A DNA stretch of 64,000 nt from Streptosporangium lutulentum (lineage in GTDB: Bacteria > Actinomycetota > Actinomycetes > Streptosporangiales > Streptosporangiaceae). A program made the translations under genes and the position numbers. Below the pieces are notes generated by a model. The model saw only the letters and a list, made by a program, of their open reading frames with translations. It made no database searches and was not told where the DNA came from. The DNA lies in the NCBI RefSeq assembly GCF_030811455.1, contig NZ_JAUSQU010000001.1:5828001-5892000 (forward strand). Direction: 5' to 3'. Shown here piece after piece: positions 15,804 through 24,016 of the stretch (position 1 is the stretch's first letter; each line of letters opens with the position of its first letter).

Positions 15804-16477
15804 GCGAGCAGGTGATTCGCGTGATGCTGGTCGACGATCAGGAGTTGTTGCGTGCCGGGTTCCGCATGATTCTCAGCTCGCAGCCGGGTATCGAGGTCGT
15901 CGCGGAGGCGGCCAACGGGGCCGGGGCGGTGGAGGCCGTACGGACGACGGAGATCGACGTCGTGCTGATGGATGTGCGGATGCCGGTCATGGACGGGGTG
16001 GAGGCGACCCGGCTCATCTGCGCGGCGGCCGAGAGGCCCCGGGTGCTGATTCTGACCACGTTCGACCTGGACGACTACGCGTTCGCGGCCTTGAAGGCGG
16101 GCGCCTCAGGGTTCTTGCTGAAGGATGTGCCGCCTCCGGATCTGGTCAGCGGCATCCGCTCGGTGCACAGCGGGGACGCGGTGGTCGCGCCGAGTACGAC
16201 GCGGCGGTTGCTGGAGCGTTTCGCCGTCCATCTTCCCTCGCCGGGGGCGGCCGAGCAGGCGAGGCTCAGCGGGCTGACCTCTCGGGAGCGGGAGGTGCTG
16301 GTGCTGGTGGCCCGGGGCCTGTCGAACACGGAGATCGCGGATCGGCTGAATCTGGCGGAGGCGACGGTCAAGACGCATCTGGGCCGGGTGCTGGCCAAGC
16401 TGGGCCTGAGGGATCGGGCCCAGGTGGTCGTGTACGCCTACGAGACGGGACTTGTGACGCCGCATTCGACGGATTAG
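15800..16477 (+). CDS. NarL/LuxR-family response regulator
   Basis: 225 residues. The receiver domain has the acidic pair D12-D13, the phosphorylated D58 in VVLMDVRMP, and the KAGASGFLLKD lysine segment. The C-terminal LuxR-type HTH contains LTSREREVLVLVARGLSNTEIA. The TTG start overlaps the kinase stop (TTGA) and a GGAGAG site precedes it; a GTG at 15812 is an alternative. It likely binds the palindrome at 14562-14579. Confidence 0.94.
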   Translation: MSEQVIRVMLVDDQELLRAGFRMILSSQPGIEVVAEAANGAGAVEAVRTTEIDVVLMDVRMPVMDGVEATRLICAAAERPRVLILTTFDLDDYAFAALKAGASGFLLKDVPPPDLVSGIRSVHSGDAVVAPSTTRRLLERFAVHLPSPGAAEQARLSGLTSREREVLVLVARGLSNTEIADRLNLAEATVKTHLGRVLAKLGLRDRAQVVVYAYETGLVTPHSTD

Positions 16478-16531
16478 CGGCCCTAAGCCGTTGACCGGAC
16501 GATGCCGCGAGCCGTTCGGTACGGCGAGCCG

Positions 16532-17473
16532 TCAGTCGGAAGGCGCGGACAGAAGCACCCGGACCTGGGTGTTGCGGTAGCCGGCGCGCTCGAAGGCCGC
16601 GGCCATGGGCGCGTTGGTCGTGTCGGTGGTGGCCGTGATCAGTTCCGCGCCGTTCTCCGCGTGGATGCGGGTGATCTCGGCGAGGATGTCGTCGACGTAG
16701 CCGTGGCCGCGCAGTTCCGGGACGACGCCGAGGTAGCCGACGTTGGGGTTGTAGGGCGTCGCCGACGGGATCGCGAGCCCGGCGACCGCGCCTTCGGGGG
16801 TGTGGACGATCCGCCACCACTCGCGTTCGCCGGGGCAGTCGAGGTAGAAGTCCATCTCGTGGCGGGCGGTGGCCTCGGCGCCCTTGGCTGCGAGGTTCCT
16901 GCGGGTCTCGGCGTCCAGGCTGCCTTCGGCGATCCGGCGGAACACCTCCAGGAACTCCTCGTCGGAGGCGTCGGTGAAGGTGAGCCGGCCACGGGAGGCG
17001 GGAACGCCGAGGTCGGGTGTCCACTCGAAGCGCAGCCGTTCCACCTCGTCGGTCAGCCCGGCCGCGAGTGCGGCCTGGCGTCGCCAGGCCAGGGCGGCCG
17101 AGACGGCGGGGTCCGCGCGCCAGCCGTTGGGCAGCGTCAGGTTGTACAGGGGCGGCTTGCTCGCGCCCTGCTCACCGAACGCCCGTAGTCCCGCGGTGAG
17201 CAGTTCGGCGGCCACGGCCGCGCGGTCGGGGACGGAGGCGTCGACGTACAGGCAGTCCAGGGCGATCGGGTGCGTGCTGTCGGACTGCCCCCACCACAGC
17301 GCGCGTGCCATCACCCGGTCGCCGTCCTCGGCGATCCAGGTCCACTGCGGCCGGTACATCCCTTCGGCCAGTTCCGCGAGGTAGCGGTCGGCGGGGATCC
17401 AGCTGATGGGTTCGTCGACCGTGCAGGCGACGACACGGTCGAGGTCGGCTTCGGTCGTGGGGCGGAACAACAT
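16532..17473 (-). CDS. GNAT family N-acetyltransferase
   Basis: 313 residues, about twice the minimal GNAT length, consistent with two tandem GNAT folds. The clear acetyl-CoA site is in the C-terminal half: VGYLGVVPELRGHGYVDDILAE, followed by TDTTNAPMAAAFERAGYR. The N-terminal half retains the fold but no clear cofactor loop. Substrate is unknown. It is convergent with the response regulator and precedes a reductase remnant on the same strand. Confidence 0.85.
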   Translation of the reverse strand: MLFRPTTEADLDRVVACTVDEPISWIPADRYLAELAEGMYRPQWTWIAEDGDRVMARALWWGQSDSTHPIALDCLYVDASVPDRAAVAAELLTAGLRAFGEQGASKPPLYNLTLPNGWRADPAVSAALAWRRQAALAAGLTDEVERLRFEWTPDLGVPASRGRLTFTDASDEEFLEVFRRIAEGSLDAETRRNLAAKGAEATARHEMDFYLDCPGEREWWRIVHTPEGAVAGLAIPSATPYNPNVGYLGVVPELRGHGYVDDILAEITRIHAENGAELITATTDTTNAPMAAAFERAGYRNTQVRVLLSAPSD

Positions 17474-17497
17474 TCGGAACTCCAGAACTGTCAGTGA

Positions 17498-17731
17498 TCA
17501 GTGTTTGACGTAGGTCGTGATCGCCACGCCGCCGTCGAAGGAGCGGGTGGCGGTGAGCGTGAAGGGGGACGGGGCGAAGGGGCCGTCGAACAGGGTAATG
17601 CCGAGGACGATCGGGTTGCGTTTGATGACCGGCTCGTCGATCTCGCCGAGCAGTCGGGCTGCCGGTTTTCCACCGCCGCACAGCCGGATGCCCGTCCCGT
17701 CCCGCTGTTTCAGGTCCCGGACGAGCCCCAC
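17498..17731 (-). pseudogene. Dihydrofolate-reductase-family (RibD-like) C-terminal remnant
   Basis: Only the last 77 residues of a roughly 185-residue family are present: VRDLKQRDGTGIRLCGGGKPAA, then LLGEIDEPVIKRNPIVLGI and FTLTATRSFDGGVAITTYVK. The N-terminal cofactor and substrate part is missing, and homology stops where a short tandem repeat begins (17743). No ribosome site serves the remaining GTG. I read it as a decayed gene, not a functional small protein. Confidence 0.7.
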
Positions 17732-17742
17732 CGGACGCCTCG

Positions 17743-17801
17743 GCCGAACGCCGAACGCCGACTGGCCGAATGCCGAATGGCCGAATGGCCGAATGGCCGA
17801 T
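17743..17801. repeat. Short tandem repeat, 7-8 bp unit
   Basis: About seven copies of CCGAAYG / CCGAATGG lie head to tail at the truncated end of the reductase remnant. Units vary between seven and eight bases. The array probably arose by slippage and may mark the deletion point. Confidence 0.85.
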
Positions 17802-17946
17802 GCGGGACTACCCCGCAGGTAGCACCGGGCTCGCGCGGAGAGTCCTGCGGCGGAGAGGAAGTCCGTCCGCCAGTCCGATGAATCCCATCCGTCCCGTCAA
17901 TAGCGTTTGTCCAGCCATAACGCATATGTTGCCGAGGAGAATCAAC

Positions 17947-18717
17947 GTGACCATCACCGGAGAGGTCGGCGCGTGGAACGCGCGGGAGGACGCGGCACCG
18001 GCCGTGACGGCCAGAGGCCTTACCAAGGTGTACGGCCAGGGGGACACGGCCGTACACGCCCTCCGAGGGGTTGACGTCTCCTTCGCGACCGGCGCCTTCA
18101 CCGCGATCATGGGCCCTTCCGGCTCGGGCAAGTCCACGCTGATGCACTGCCTGGCCGGGCTGGACACGGTCAGCGCCGGGCAGGTGCACATCGGGGACGT
18201 GGAGCTCACCGGGCTGGGCGACAAGCCGCTCACCCTGCTCCGCCGTGAGCGGATCGGCTTCATCTTCCAGGCGTTCAACCTGTTGCCCACGCTGACCGCC
18301 GAGCAGAACATCCTGCTCCCGCTGGAGATCGCCGGGCGCCAGGCCGACCGCGATCTGTTCGACCGGGTCGTGGAGACCGTGGGCCTGCGCGACCGGCTCG
18401 GCCACAAGCCGACCGAGCTGTCGGGCGGCCAGCAGCAGCGCGTCGCGGTGGCTCGCGCCCTGATCAGCAAGCCGCAGGTCATCTTCGCCGACGAGCCGAC
18501 CGGCAACCTGGACTCACGCAGCGGCGCCGAGGTGCTGTCCTTCCTGCGCACGTCGGTACGGGAACTCGGCCAGACGATCGTGATGGTCACCCACGACCCG
18601 GTCGCGGCCTCCTACGCCGGACGCGTGGTGTTCCTGCGCGACGGCCTGCTGGTCAGCGAGTTGGCGGAGCCGAGCCCGCAGTCCGTGCTCGACACGCTGA
18701 TAAAGCTGGAGGCCTGA
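17947..18717 (+). CDS. ABC transporter ATP-binding protein, MacB/LolD type
   Basis: 256 residues. Walker A GPSGSGKS is at 56-63, followed by a Q-loop in FIFQAFNLLPTLTA, signature LSGGQQQRVAVARAL, Walker B VIFADEPTGNLD and the switch His in MVTHD. The LLPTLTA and EPTGNLD forms are typical of ATPases paired with FtsX-type permeases. GTG 17947 is served by GAGGAGA at 17934-17940; an open frame extends further upstream across the short repeat but lacks homology. The permease follows two bases after the stop. Confidence 0.93.
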   Translation: MTITGEVGAWNAREDAAPAVTARGLTKVYGQGDTAVHALRGVDVSFATGAFTAIMGPSGSGKSTLMHCLAGLDTVSAGQVHIGDVELTGLGDKPLTLLRRERIGFIFQAFNLLPTLTAEQNILLPLEIAGRQADRDLFDRVVETVGLRDRLGHKPTELSGGQQQRVAVARALISKPQVIFADEPTGNLDSRSGAEVLSFLRTSVRELGQTIVMVTHDPVAASYAGRVVFLRDGLLVSELAEPSPQSVLDTLIKLEA

Positions 18718-18718
18718 G

Positions 18719-21235
18719 GTGCTGAGGACGACCCTGGCCGGGTTGCGGGCGCACAAGCCGCGCCTGCTGCTCACCTCTGTGGCGATCGCGCTGGGGGTGG
18801 GCTTCATCGCGGGCACGTTCGTGCTCACCGACACCATGGAGGCGGGCTTCAGCCAGAGTTTCTCCGCGGCGGCAGACAAGATCGACGTCGCCGTGCTCCC
18901 CGCTCAGGACACGAGCGCCCGTGAGGCGCCGCCCATGTCCGGCGCCACGCTGGAGAAGATCCGGGCCGCCGACGGTGTGGCCGACGCCCAGGGGCTGGTG
19001 CGGGGCTCGTCCGCCCTGATCGGCAAGGACGGCAAGGCCGCCGGGGACTTCCCCACGGCGGGCATCTCCATCCCCGAGGGTTCGCTGAACCGCACCTCGG
19101 TCACCAGCGGTGCCGCCCCGAAGACCGCGACGCAGGCCATTCTCGACGAGAACACCGCCGAGGCTCAGGGCTTCAAGGTCGGCGACACCATCGCGGTGCT
19201 GGACTCCAAGGACGCCAGGCACGAGTTCACGTTGGTGGGCCTGTTCGACGTCGGGCTCGACCAGCAGCTCCTCTACAGCGGCGCGGTCGGCTACACCACC
19301 GAAGCGGCCGAGGCGATGACCGGGGTGAAGGGCTTCAAGGAGATCGACGTCGCGGCCGCCGAGGGCGTGACGCAGGAGACGGTACGAAATTCGGTCGCCG
19401 CGGCCCTGGGCACGGGCTACCGGGTCGTGACCGGGGAGCAGTACGCCGCCGACCTGGCCAAGGGCAACGGCGCCAGCACCGAACTGCTGACGGCGGGCCT
19501 GCTGATGTTCGGCCTGGTGGCGATGTTCGTGGCCGCGCTGGTCATCTACAACACCTTCAACATCCTGGTCGCCCAGCGGACCCGCGAGATGGCGCTGCTG
19601 CGCTGCATCGGGGCGACACGCGGGCAGGTGTTCGGCTCCATCGTGCTGGAGTCGGCCGTGGTCGGCCTGCTCTCGTCGGTGCTGGGCCTGCTGCTCGGCT
19701 ATCTCCTGGGCGCGGGGGCACTCGCCGTACTCGCCGGGTTCGGCACGGCGCCGATCACCGGGAGCCCCTCCCTGACCACGCGCACGATCGCTCTCGGCCT
19801 GCTGATCGGCCTTGTCGTCACGGTGGGGGCCGCGCTGCTGCCCGCCCGGTCGGCGACGAAGGTCGCGCCGATCGCGGCGCTGCGCTCGCAGGTCGAGGAG
19901 CACACCTTCAAGGCCGGCCTGCTCCGCGTGATCTTCGCGGCGCTGTTCCTGCTCGTGGGCGTGGGCGCCACGGTGGCCGGGGTGGGCATGGGGCCCGGCG
20001 AGACCGCGCTCTTCGCGGTGGCGGCGGGCGGTTCTTTCGTCTTCCTCGCGGTGCTGATCCTCGGGCCGGTGATCGTCAAGCCGCTCGGCGCCTTCGTGGG
20101 CTGGCTGCCCGCCAGGCTCTTCGGGGTGCCGGGCAAGCTCGCCGTGGACAACTCCCGGCGCAACCCGAAGCGGTCGGCGACCACCACCGTGGCGCTCACC
20201 GTGGGCGTGACGTTGATGACGCTCATCGCGGTCCTCACCGGCACGATGCGGGCGACGTTCACCCAGCAGATCGACGAGCAGTTCCCCGTCGACTACATGG
20301 TCCAGACCCAGGACCGCGGGCCGGGATTGCCCCGCGCCCTGGCCGAGGACCTGCGGACCAGGCCCGAGCTCACCTCGGTCGTCTCATCCCGCGAGACCTC
20401 CGCGACGGTCGAGGGCAAGGACGGGGAATATCAGGTCGGGGCGTTCACCGCAGGACCGGACTTCAGGCCGAAGCTCGACGCGGGCTCGATCGACGTCCTC
20501 AAGCCCGGGACCGCGGTCGTCGCCGACTACGTCGCCGAAAGGCTCGGCGTCAAGGTCGGCGACCGGATTCCGGTACGGACGACGAAGGCAGGGACGGTCG
20601 AGCTCACGATCGTGGGCACCTTCGAGTCCGGGGAGGCCAACCTGACCGACGTGACCGTGCCGGCGGAGGAGTTCGACCGCTACTTCGGCCCGGTCGCCGA
20701 CAGCTGGGTGATGATCGACGCCAAGGAGGGCGTCAGCCCCGAACAGGCCCGCAAGGCGGTCGACGCGGCGGCGCAGCCGTACCCCACGGCCAAGGTCGCC
20801 AGCTCCACCGAGCTCCGGGGCGCGTTCGACGAGCAACTCGACACGATGTTGACGCTCATCACCGGCCTGCTGGGACTGGCGGTCCTCATCTCGCTGCTGG
20901 GCATCGCCAACACGCTGTCCCTCTCGGTCCACGAGCGGACCCGGGAATCGGCGCTCCTGCGGGCGCTCGGGCTGACCCGGCCCCAGTTGCGTCGGATGCT
21001 CTCGGTCGAGGCGCTTATCCTGGGGCTCATCGGCGCGCTGGTCGGCGTGGTGCTCGGCGTCGTGTTCGGCTGGGCCGCGGGACGGACGCTGGACGATGAC
21101 GTCGCGTTCCAGCTGCCGGTCCTGCAGATCCTGGCGTTCGTGGCCCTGTCCGGTCTGGCCGGGCTGCTCGCCGCGGTGCTTCCGGCCCGCAGGGCGGCGC
21201 GCGCCTCCATCGTGGGGTCGCTGGCCAGTAGCTGA
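18719..21235 (+). CDS. FtsX-like ABC permease, duplicated
   Basis: 838 residues with the actinobacterial layout of two FtsX units. An N-terminal helix (about 14-36) is followed by a large extracellular MacB-like domain (40-245), three helices, a linker helix pair, a second extracellular domain (about 515-690) and three final helices. The cytoplasmic coupling segments ALLRCIGATRGQV and ALLRALGLTRPQL are both present. It works with the preceding ATPase in mechanotransmission or export of a lipid, peptide or antibiotic; substrate unknown. GTG 18719 gives the basic start LRTTLAGLRAHKPRLL. Confidence 0.92.
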   Translation: MLRTTLAGLRAHKPRLLLTSVAIALGVGFIAGTFVLTDTMEAGFSQSFSAAADKIDVAVLPAQDTSAREAPPMSGATLEKIRAADGVADAQGLVRGSSALIGKDGKAAGDFPTAGISIPEGSLNRTSVTSGAAPKTATQAILDENTAEAQGFKVGDTIAVLDSKDARHEFTLVGLFDVGLDQQLLYSGAVGYTTEAAEAMTGVKGFKEIDVAAAEGVTQETVRNSVAAALGTGYRVVTGEQYAADLAKGNGASTELLTAGLLMFGLVAMFVAALVIYNTFNILVAQRTREMALLRCIGATRGQVFGSIVLESAVVGLLSSVLGLLLGYLLGAGALAVLAGFGTAPITGSPSLTTRTIALGLLIGLVVTVGAALLPARSATKVAPIAALRSQVEEHTFKAGLLRVIFAALFLLVGVGATVAGVGMGPGETALFAVAAGGSFVFLAVLILGPVIVKPLGAFVGWLPARLFGVPGKLAVDNSRRNPKRSATTTVALTVGVTLMTLIAVLTGTMRATFTQQIDEQFPVDYMVQTQDRGPGLPRALAEDLRTRPELTSVVSSRETSATVEGKDGEYQVGAFTAGPDFRPKLDAGSIDVLKPGTAVVADYVAERLGVKVGDRIPVRTTKAGTVELTIVGTFESGEANLTDVTVPAEEFDRYFGPVADSWVMIDAKEGVSPEQARKAVDAAAQPYPTAKVASSTELRGAFDEQLDTMLTLITGLLGLAVLISLLGIANTLSLSVHERTRESALLRALGLTRPQLRRMLSVEALILGLIGALVGVVLGVVFGWAAGRTLDDDVAFQLPVLQILAFVALSGLAGLLAAVLPARRAARASIVGSLASS

Positions 21236-21240
21236 CCGGG

Positions 21241-21450
21241 GCCACCCGAACGGGCGACCGGCCGGACCCGTCCGAACCGGTGACCGGCCGGAGCCGCCAT
21301 GGGCCACACGGCCGGAGCCGCCGCAGGCCGCATGGCCGGAGCCGTCCCCGCGGCCGGGGCGCCTTCCATCGGGGGCGGCGCCCCGGCCACAATCCGTCCG
21401 GAGGCGGCGCCCCGGCCGCCGTCCGGCTTACCGGGGGCGGCGCCCCGGCC
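21241..21450. repeat. Tandem repeats at a convergent gene end, including the Imm35 gene 3' end
   Basis: Two repeat families occur. Next to the permease, GACCGGCCGGAGCC-like units recur. From about 21370, three copies of a roughly 32-bp unit with core GGCGGCGCCCCGGCC follow; the last copy contains the final codons and stop of the Imm35-like gene (stop at 21428-21430), so the other two look like copies of the gene end placed beyond its stop. Confidence 0.75.
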
Positions 21451-21697
21451 ACTGCTCGGCCACCGTCTCGGGGTTGAGCAGCGGCCGGATGACAAGCTCT
21501 CCGGTGGCCCTGTCGATGACCACGCATCCGGCTCCGACCGTGTCGGGCAGCACGCTGGGGTCGTCCGCCTCGGGCTCCTTCGACCAGGCGACATAGCCCT
21601 CCTTGAAGGCATAAATCCTGATCTCGGTGGCAGAGCCCGGGTTGCGGACCCCGTTGAAATACTCCTCCGCCACAGCCCTGGCCTGGTCGGGATTCAC
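21428..21697 (-). CDS. Imm35/YrhB-type putative immunity protein
   Basis: 89 residues. The N-terminal AVAEEYFNGV helix, a strand with YVAWSKEP and the GCVVIDRATGELVIRP strand pair match the YrhB / immunity protein 35 fold. Proteins of this family are predicted immunity partners of secreted or intracellular peptidase-fold toxins. GTG 21697 overlaps the stop of the upstream toxin-like gene (GTGA), so toxin and immunity are translationally coupled. Role is inferred from family and coupling. Confidence 0.7.
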   Translation of the reverse strand: MNPDQARAVAEEYFNGVRNPGSATEIRIYAFKEGYVAWSKEPEADDPSVLPDTVGAGCVVIDRATGELVIRPLLNPETVAEQWPGRRPR

Positions 21698-22500
21698 AGT
21701 CGCCTTCCCTCCCGGTCGATCACGACGCAGAAGACGCCGGTCACCGATTCGTACGGCGGGTCGACCGCCATGTGACCCCGCTGCGCGTCGATCCAGATCA
21801 CCTCTCCCTCGAAGTTCACCGCGTTCCACGCGTGGCTGCCACCGGCCGGCCAGCGGGTGATGATGATCGCGGCGGCCCCGTGTCCCCCGGCCAGCAGCGC
21901 CTGGGCGATCGGGACGTAGGCGTGCCGCCCCTGCCCCACGTACTGGAACCGCTGTCCCAGCCATCTCTCGGCCCTGGCCGCTCCACCGGCCTCGCCGCTG
22001 AGCAGCGGCTTGCCGACCCGGTCGTACTCGGGCCGCCGGGGCGCGGCCACCGCCGGCACGCCGTGCCAGGTGGACAGCACCGACAGCGCGCAGTCGACCG
22101 CGTTGGTCGCCCTGAACGGGTCCTCGGCGGCCCCGGCCCCGTTGATCAGCCTGATCCACATGCCCCGGGGATCCGGGAAGCGGCGCGGGACCCCCTGTTC
22201 GGTCACCGGCACGGCTCGCACCATGTCTTCCTCGGTCTGCGGGTCGGGCCGCGCCAGCCCACCGGCCACGCCGTACGGCCTGCACCGGTCCAGCACCGCG
22301 GGCCGCCACTGCATCCGCTGCATCCGCTCGGGCTCCCGCATCCGCTCCGGTTCCCGCGCCCGCTCGGGTTCCCGTACGGACTCCCGCGGCCCCGCCGCCA
22401 CGACCGGCCCCTGAGGCTCCAGCTCGAAGTCCCGCCACCGCTTCCCGTCCGCGGTCACGACGGGGTTGTAGACGCCCGCAGGCAAAAAACACTCAGTCAC
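21694..22500 (-). CDS. Tox-PL papain-fold (glutamine deamidase-like) toxin domain protein
   Basis: 268 residues from GTG 22500, which has GAGGGGG upstream. The C-terminal 130 residues carry the papain-like toxin pattern: N-A-V-D-C137, then VPAVAAP, G-H-G-A-A-A-I-I-I, H223 in GGSHAWNAVN and D238 in IWIDAQRG, giving a Cys-His-Asp set. Family members often show N-C-x-x-C; here the first Cys is Ala. Residues 44-63 contain REPER repeats. No signal peptide, WXG100, LXG or PT-repeat delivery region is seen, so it may be an intracellular toxin or depend on a separate delivery factor. Immunity partner follows with overlap. Confidence 0.68.
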   Translation of the reverse strand: MTECFLPAGVYNPVVTADGKRWRDFELEPQGPVVAAGPRESVREPERAREPERMREPERMQRMQWRPAVLDRCRPYGVAGGLARPDPQTEEDMVRAVPVTEQGVPRRFPDPRGMWIRLINGAGAAEDPFRATNAVDCALSVLSTWHGVPAVAAPRRPEYDRVGKPLLSGEAGGAARAERWLGQRFQYVGQGRHAYVPIAQALLAGGHGAAAIIITRWPAGGSHAWNAVNFEGEVIWIDAQRGHMAVDPPYESVTGVFCVVIDREGRRL

Positions 22501-22741
22501 GCGGTCCCCCTCGCCCAGCCACCGAGAGCCCGATGTTAGGGCGACCGGCCGCGCGACGCGGACCAGTTGACCAGATCGGGGGCCTGGAGCTTGGGGGCTC
22601 ATCGCGGAGACGTTGACCGGAAGGCGTCGGATTCGCCTGGTTCCTGTTGTCGTGCACCGGGGCAGGCGCGCCAGGATGAGCGCCTCGGCGGCCGTCCGGT
22701 TTCGGACGCACAGGCCCGGCCGACGATCGCGCGCCGAGCCG

Positions 22742-23212
22742 CTAGCGATCCCCCTCGCCCTGTGCGAGCTTGGTCAGGACGGTGTCCGAGATGTCGCCGA
22801 GAACTTCGATCTGCTCCCTGGTGAGCAGGTCGATCAGGTGACGGCGAACGGACTCGACATGGTCGGGTGCCGCGGCCTCGATCGCGCGCAAGCCCCCCTC
22901 GGTGAGGACGATGACCGAGCCTCGGGCGTCGGTGACGCATTCCTCACGCGTGACCAGACCGCGTTCCTCCATCCGGCTGATGTGCCGGGACAGCCGGCTC
23001 TTGGACCACAGCATCCGCGCGGCCAGCTCGTTCAGCCGCCACCGACGGTCCTCCCTGGAGCTCAGCGCGGACAGCACGTCGTAGTCGGCGTCGGACAGGC
23101 CCGAGTCGCGAGTGAGGTCACGGGCGATCTGGGCGTCGAGCAGCAGGCGCATCCGGCGGTAGCCGAGCCATGCCCGGAACTCTCCCTCATCGAGCCATCG
23201 CGGGTTCGTCAT
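22742..23212 (-). CDS. MarR family regulator
   Basis: 156 residues with the winged-helix core: LSDADYDVLSALS, RLNELAARMLWSKSRLSRHISRMEERGLVTRE, then the wing with DARGSVIVLTEGG. It is divergent from an NADPH-dependent FMN reductase gene and two similar palindromes occupy the shared promoter region, so it most likely represses both genes and responds to a small phenolic or oxidising ligand. Confidence 0.92.
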   Translation of the reverse strand: MTNPRWLDEGEFRAWLGYRRMRLLLDAQIARDLTRDSGLSDADYDVLSALSSREDRRWRLNELAARMLWSKSRLSRHISRMEERGLVTREECVTDARGSVIVLTEGGLRAIEAAAPDHVESVRRHLIDLLTREQIEVLGDISDTVLTKLAQGEGDR

Positions 23213-23232
23213 AGGGCCACCCTAACAATTAG

Positions 23233-23276
23233 TTGACATGTAACCAAAGCGTCGGCAGACTCTGTTTACACGTTAA
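23233..23276. promoter_or_regulatory. Paired MarR-type operators
   Basis: TTGACATGTAA (23233-23243) and TTTACACGTTAA (23265-23276) share a TTNACANGT core and lie about 32 bases apart, three helical turns. They sit between the divergent MarR and FMN reductase starts. The first could also overlap a TTGACA-like -35. Confidence 0.6.
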
Positions 23277-23297
23277 CAACTTGAAGGAGGGCACGTC

Positions 23298-23864
23298 ATG
23301 CCGCTGTTGAAGGTCATTGTCGCCAGCACCCGGCCGGGCCGGGTGGGCCGGAACATCGGCGACTGGTTCGCCCGGCACGCCGTGGAGCACGGCGGATTCA
23401 CCGTGGAGATCGTCGACCTGGCCGAGGTGAAGCTGCCGTTCCTGGACGAGCCCGAGCACCCGGCCACGGGAAACTACCTCCATCAGCACAGCAAGGACTG
23501 GAGCGCCACGATCGGCGAGGCGGACGCGTTCGTGTTCGTCATGCCGGAGTACAACTACGCCTTCAGCGCGCCGCTGAAGAACGCGATCGACTTCCTGTAC
23601 CACGAATGGCGCTACAAGCCCGTCGGCTTCGTCAGCTACGGCGGGATGTCAGGCGGCCTGCGCGCCGTCCAGATGATGAAACAGGTGGTCACCACCCTGC
23701 GCATGGTGCCCGCGGGCGAGGCGGTGACCGTCTTCACCCGCAGGCAGCTCGACACGGACGGCCGGCTGATCGCCGACGACGACCTGTCCGCGTCGGCGAC
23801 CGGGATGCTGGACGAGCTCGGGCGGCTGGCCCAGGCGATGTCCACGATGCGAAGCGCGGTCTGA
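23298..23864 (+). CDS. NAD(P)H-dependent FMN reductase
   Basis: 188 residues with the flavodoxin-like fold. The FMN phosphate loop is STRPGRVGRNIGDW (about 9-22), followed by VMPEYNYAFSAPLKNAIDFL, which is diagnostic of the family, and a YGGMSGG segment that binds flavin. Members are azo-, chromate- or quinone reductases. ATG 23298 follows GAAGGAGG (23283-23290). It is controlled, by inference, by the divergent MarR. Confidence 0.92.
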   Translation: MPLLKVIVASTRPGRVGRNIGDWFARHAVEHGGFTVEIVDLAEVKLPFLDEPEHPATGNYLHQHSKDWSATIGEADAFVFVMPEYNYAFSAPLKNAIDFLYHEWRYKPVGFVSYGGMSGGLRAVQMMKQVVTTLRMVPAGEAVTVFTRRQLDTDGRLIADDDLSASATGMLDELGRLAQAMSTMRSAV

Positions 23865-24016
23865 GGCCTGAGGTCTGTCCGAAAGCGGATCAAGGCGAAG
23901 AATGATCATGTCCCGCGCCGGAACGGCCGGCACCGCCCCGGCCGTCGATCGGCTCAGTGTCCTGCTCCGGACGCGAATCCGGCTTCCCGTACGCCGCGTT
24001 CGAGCACGCGACCGGT

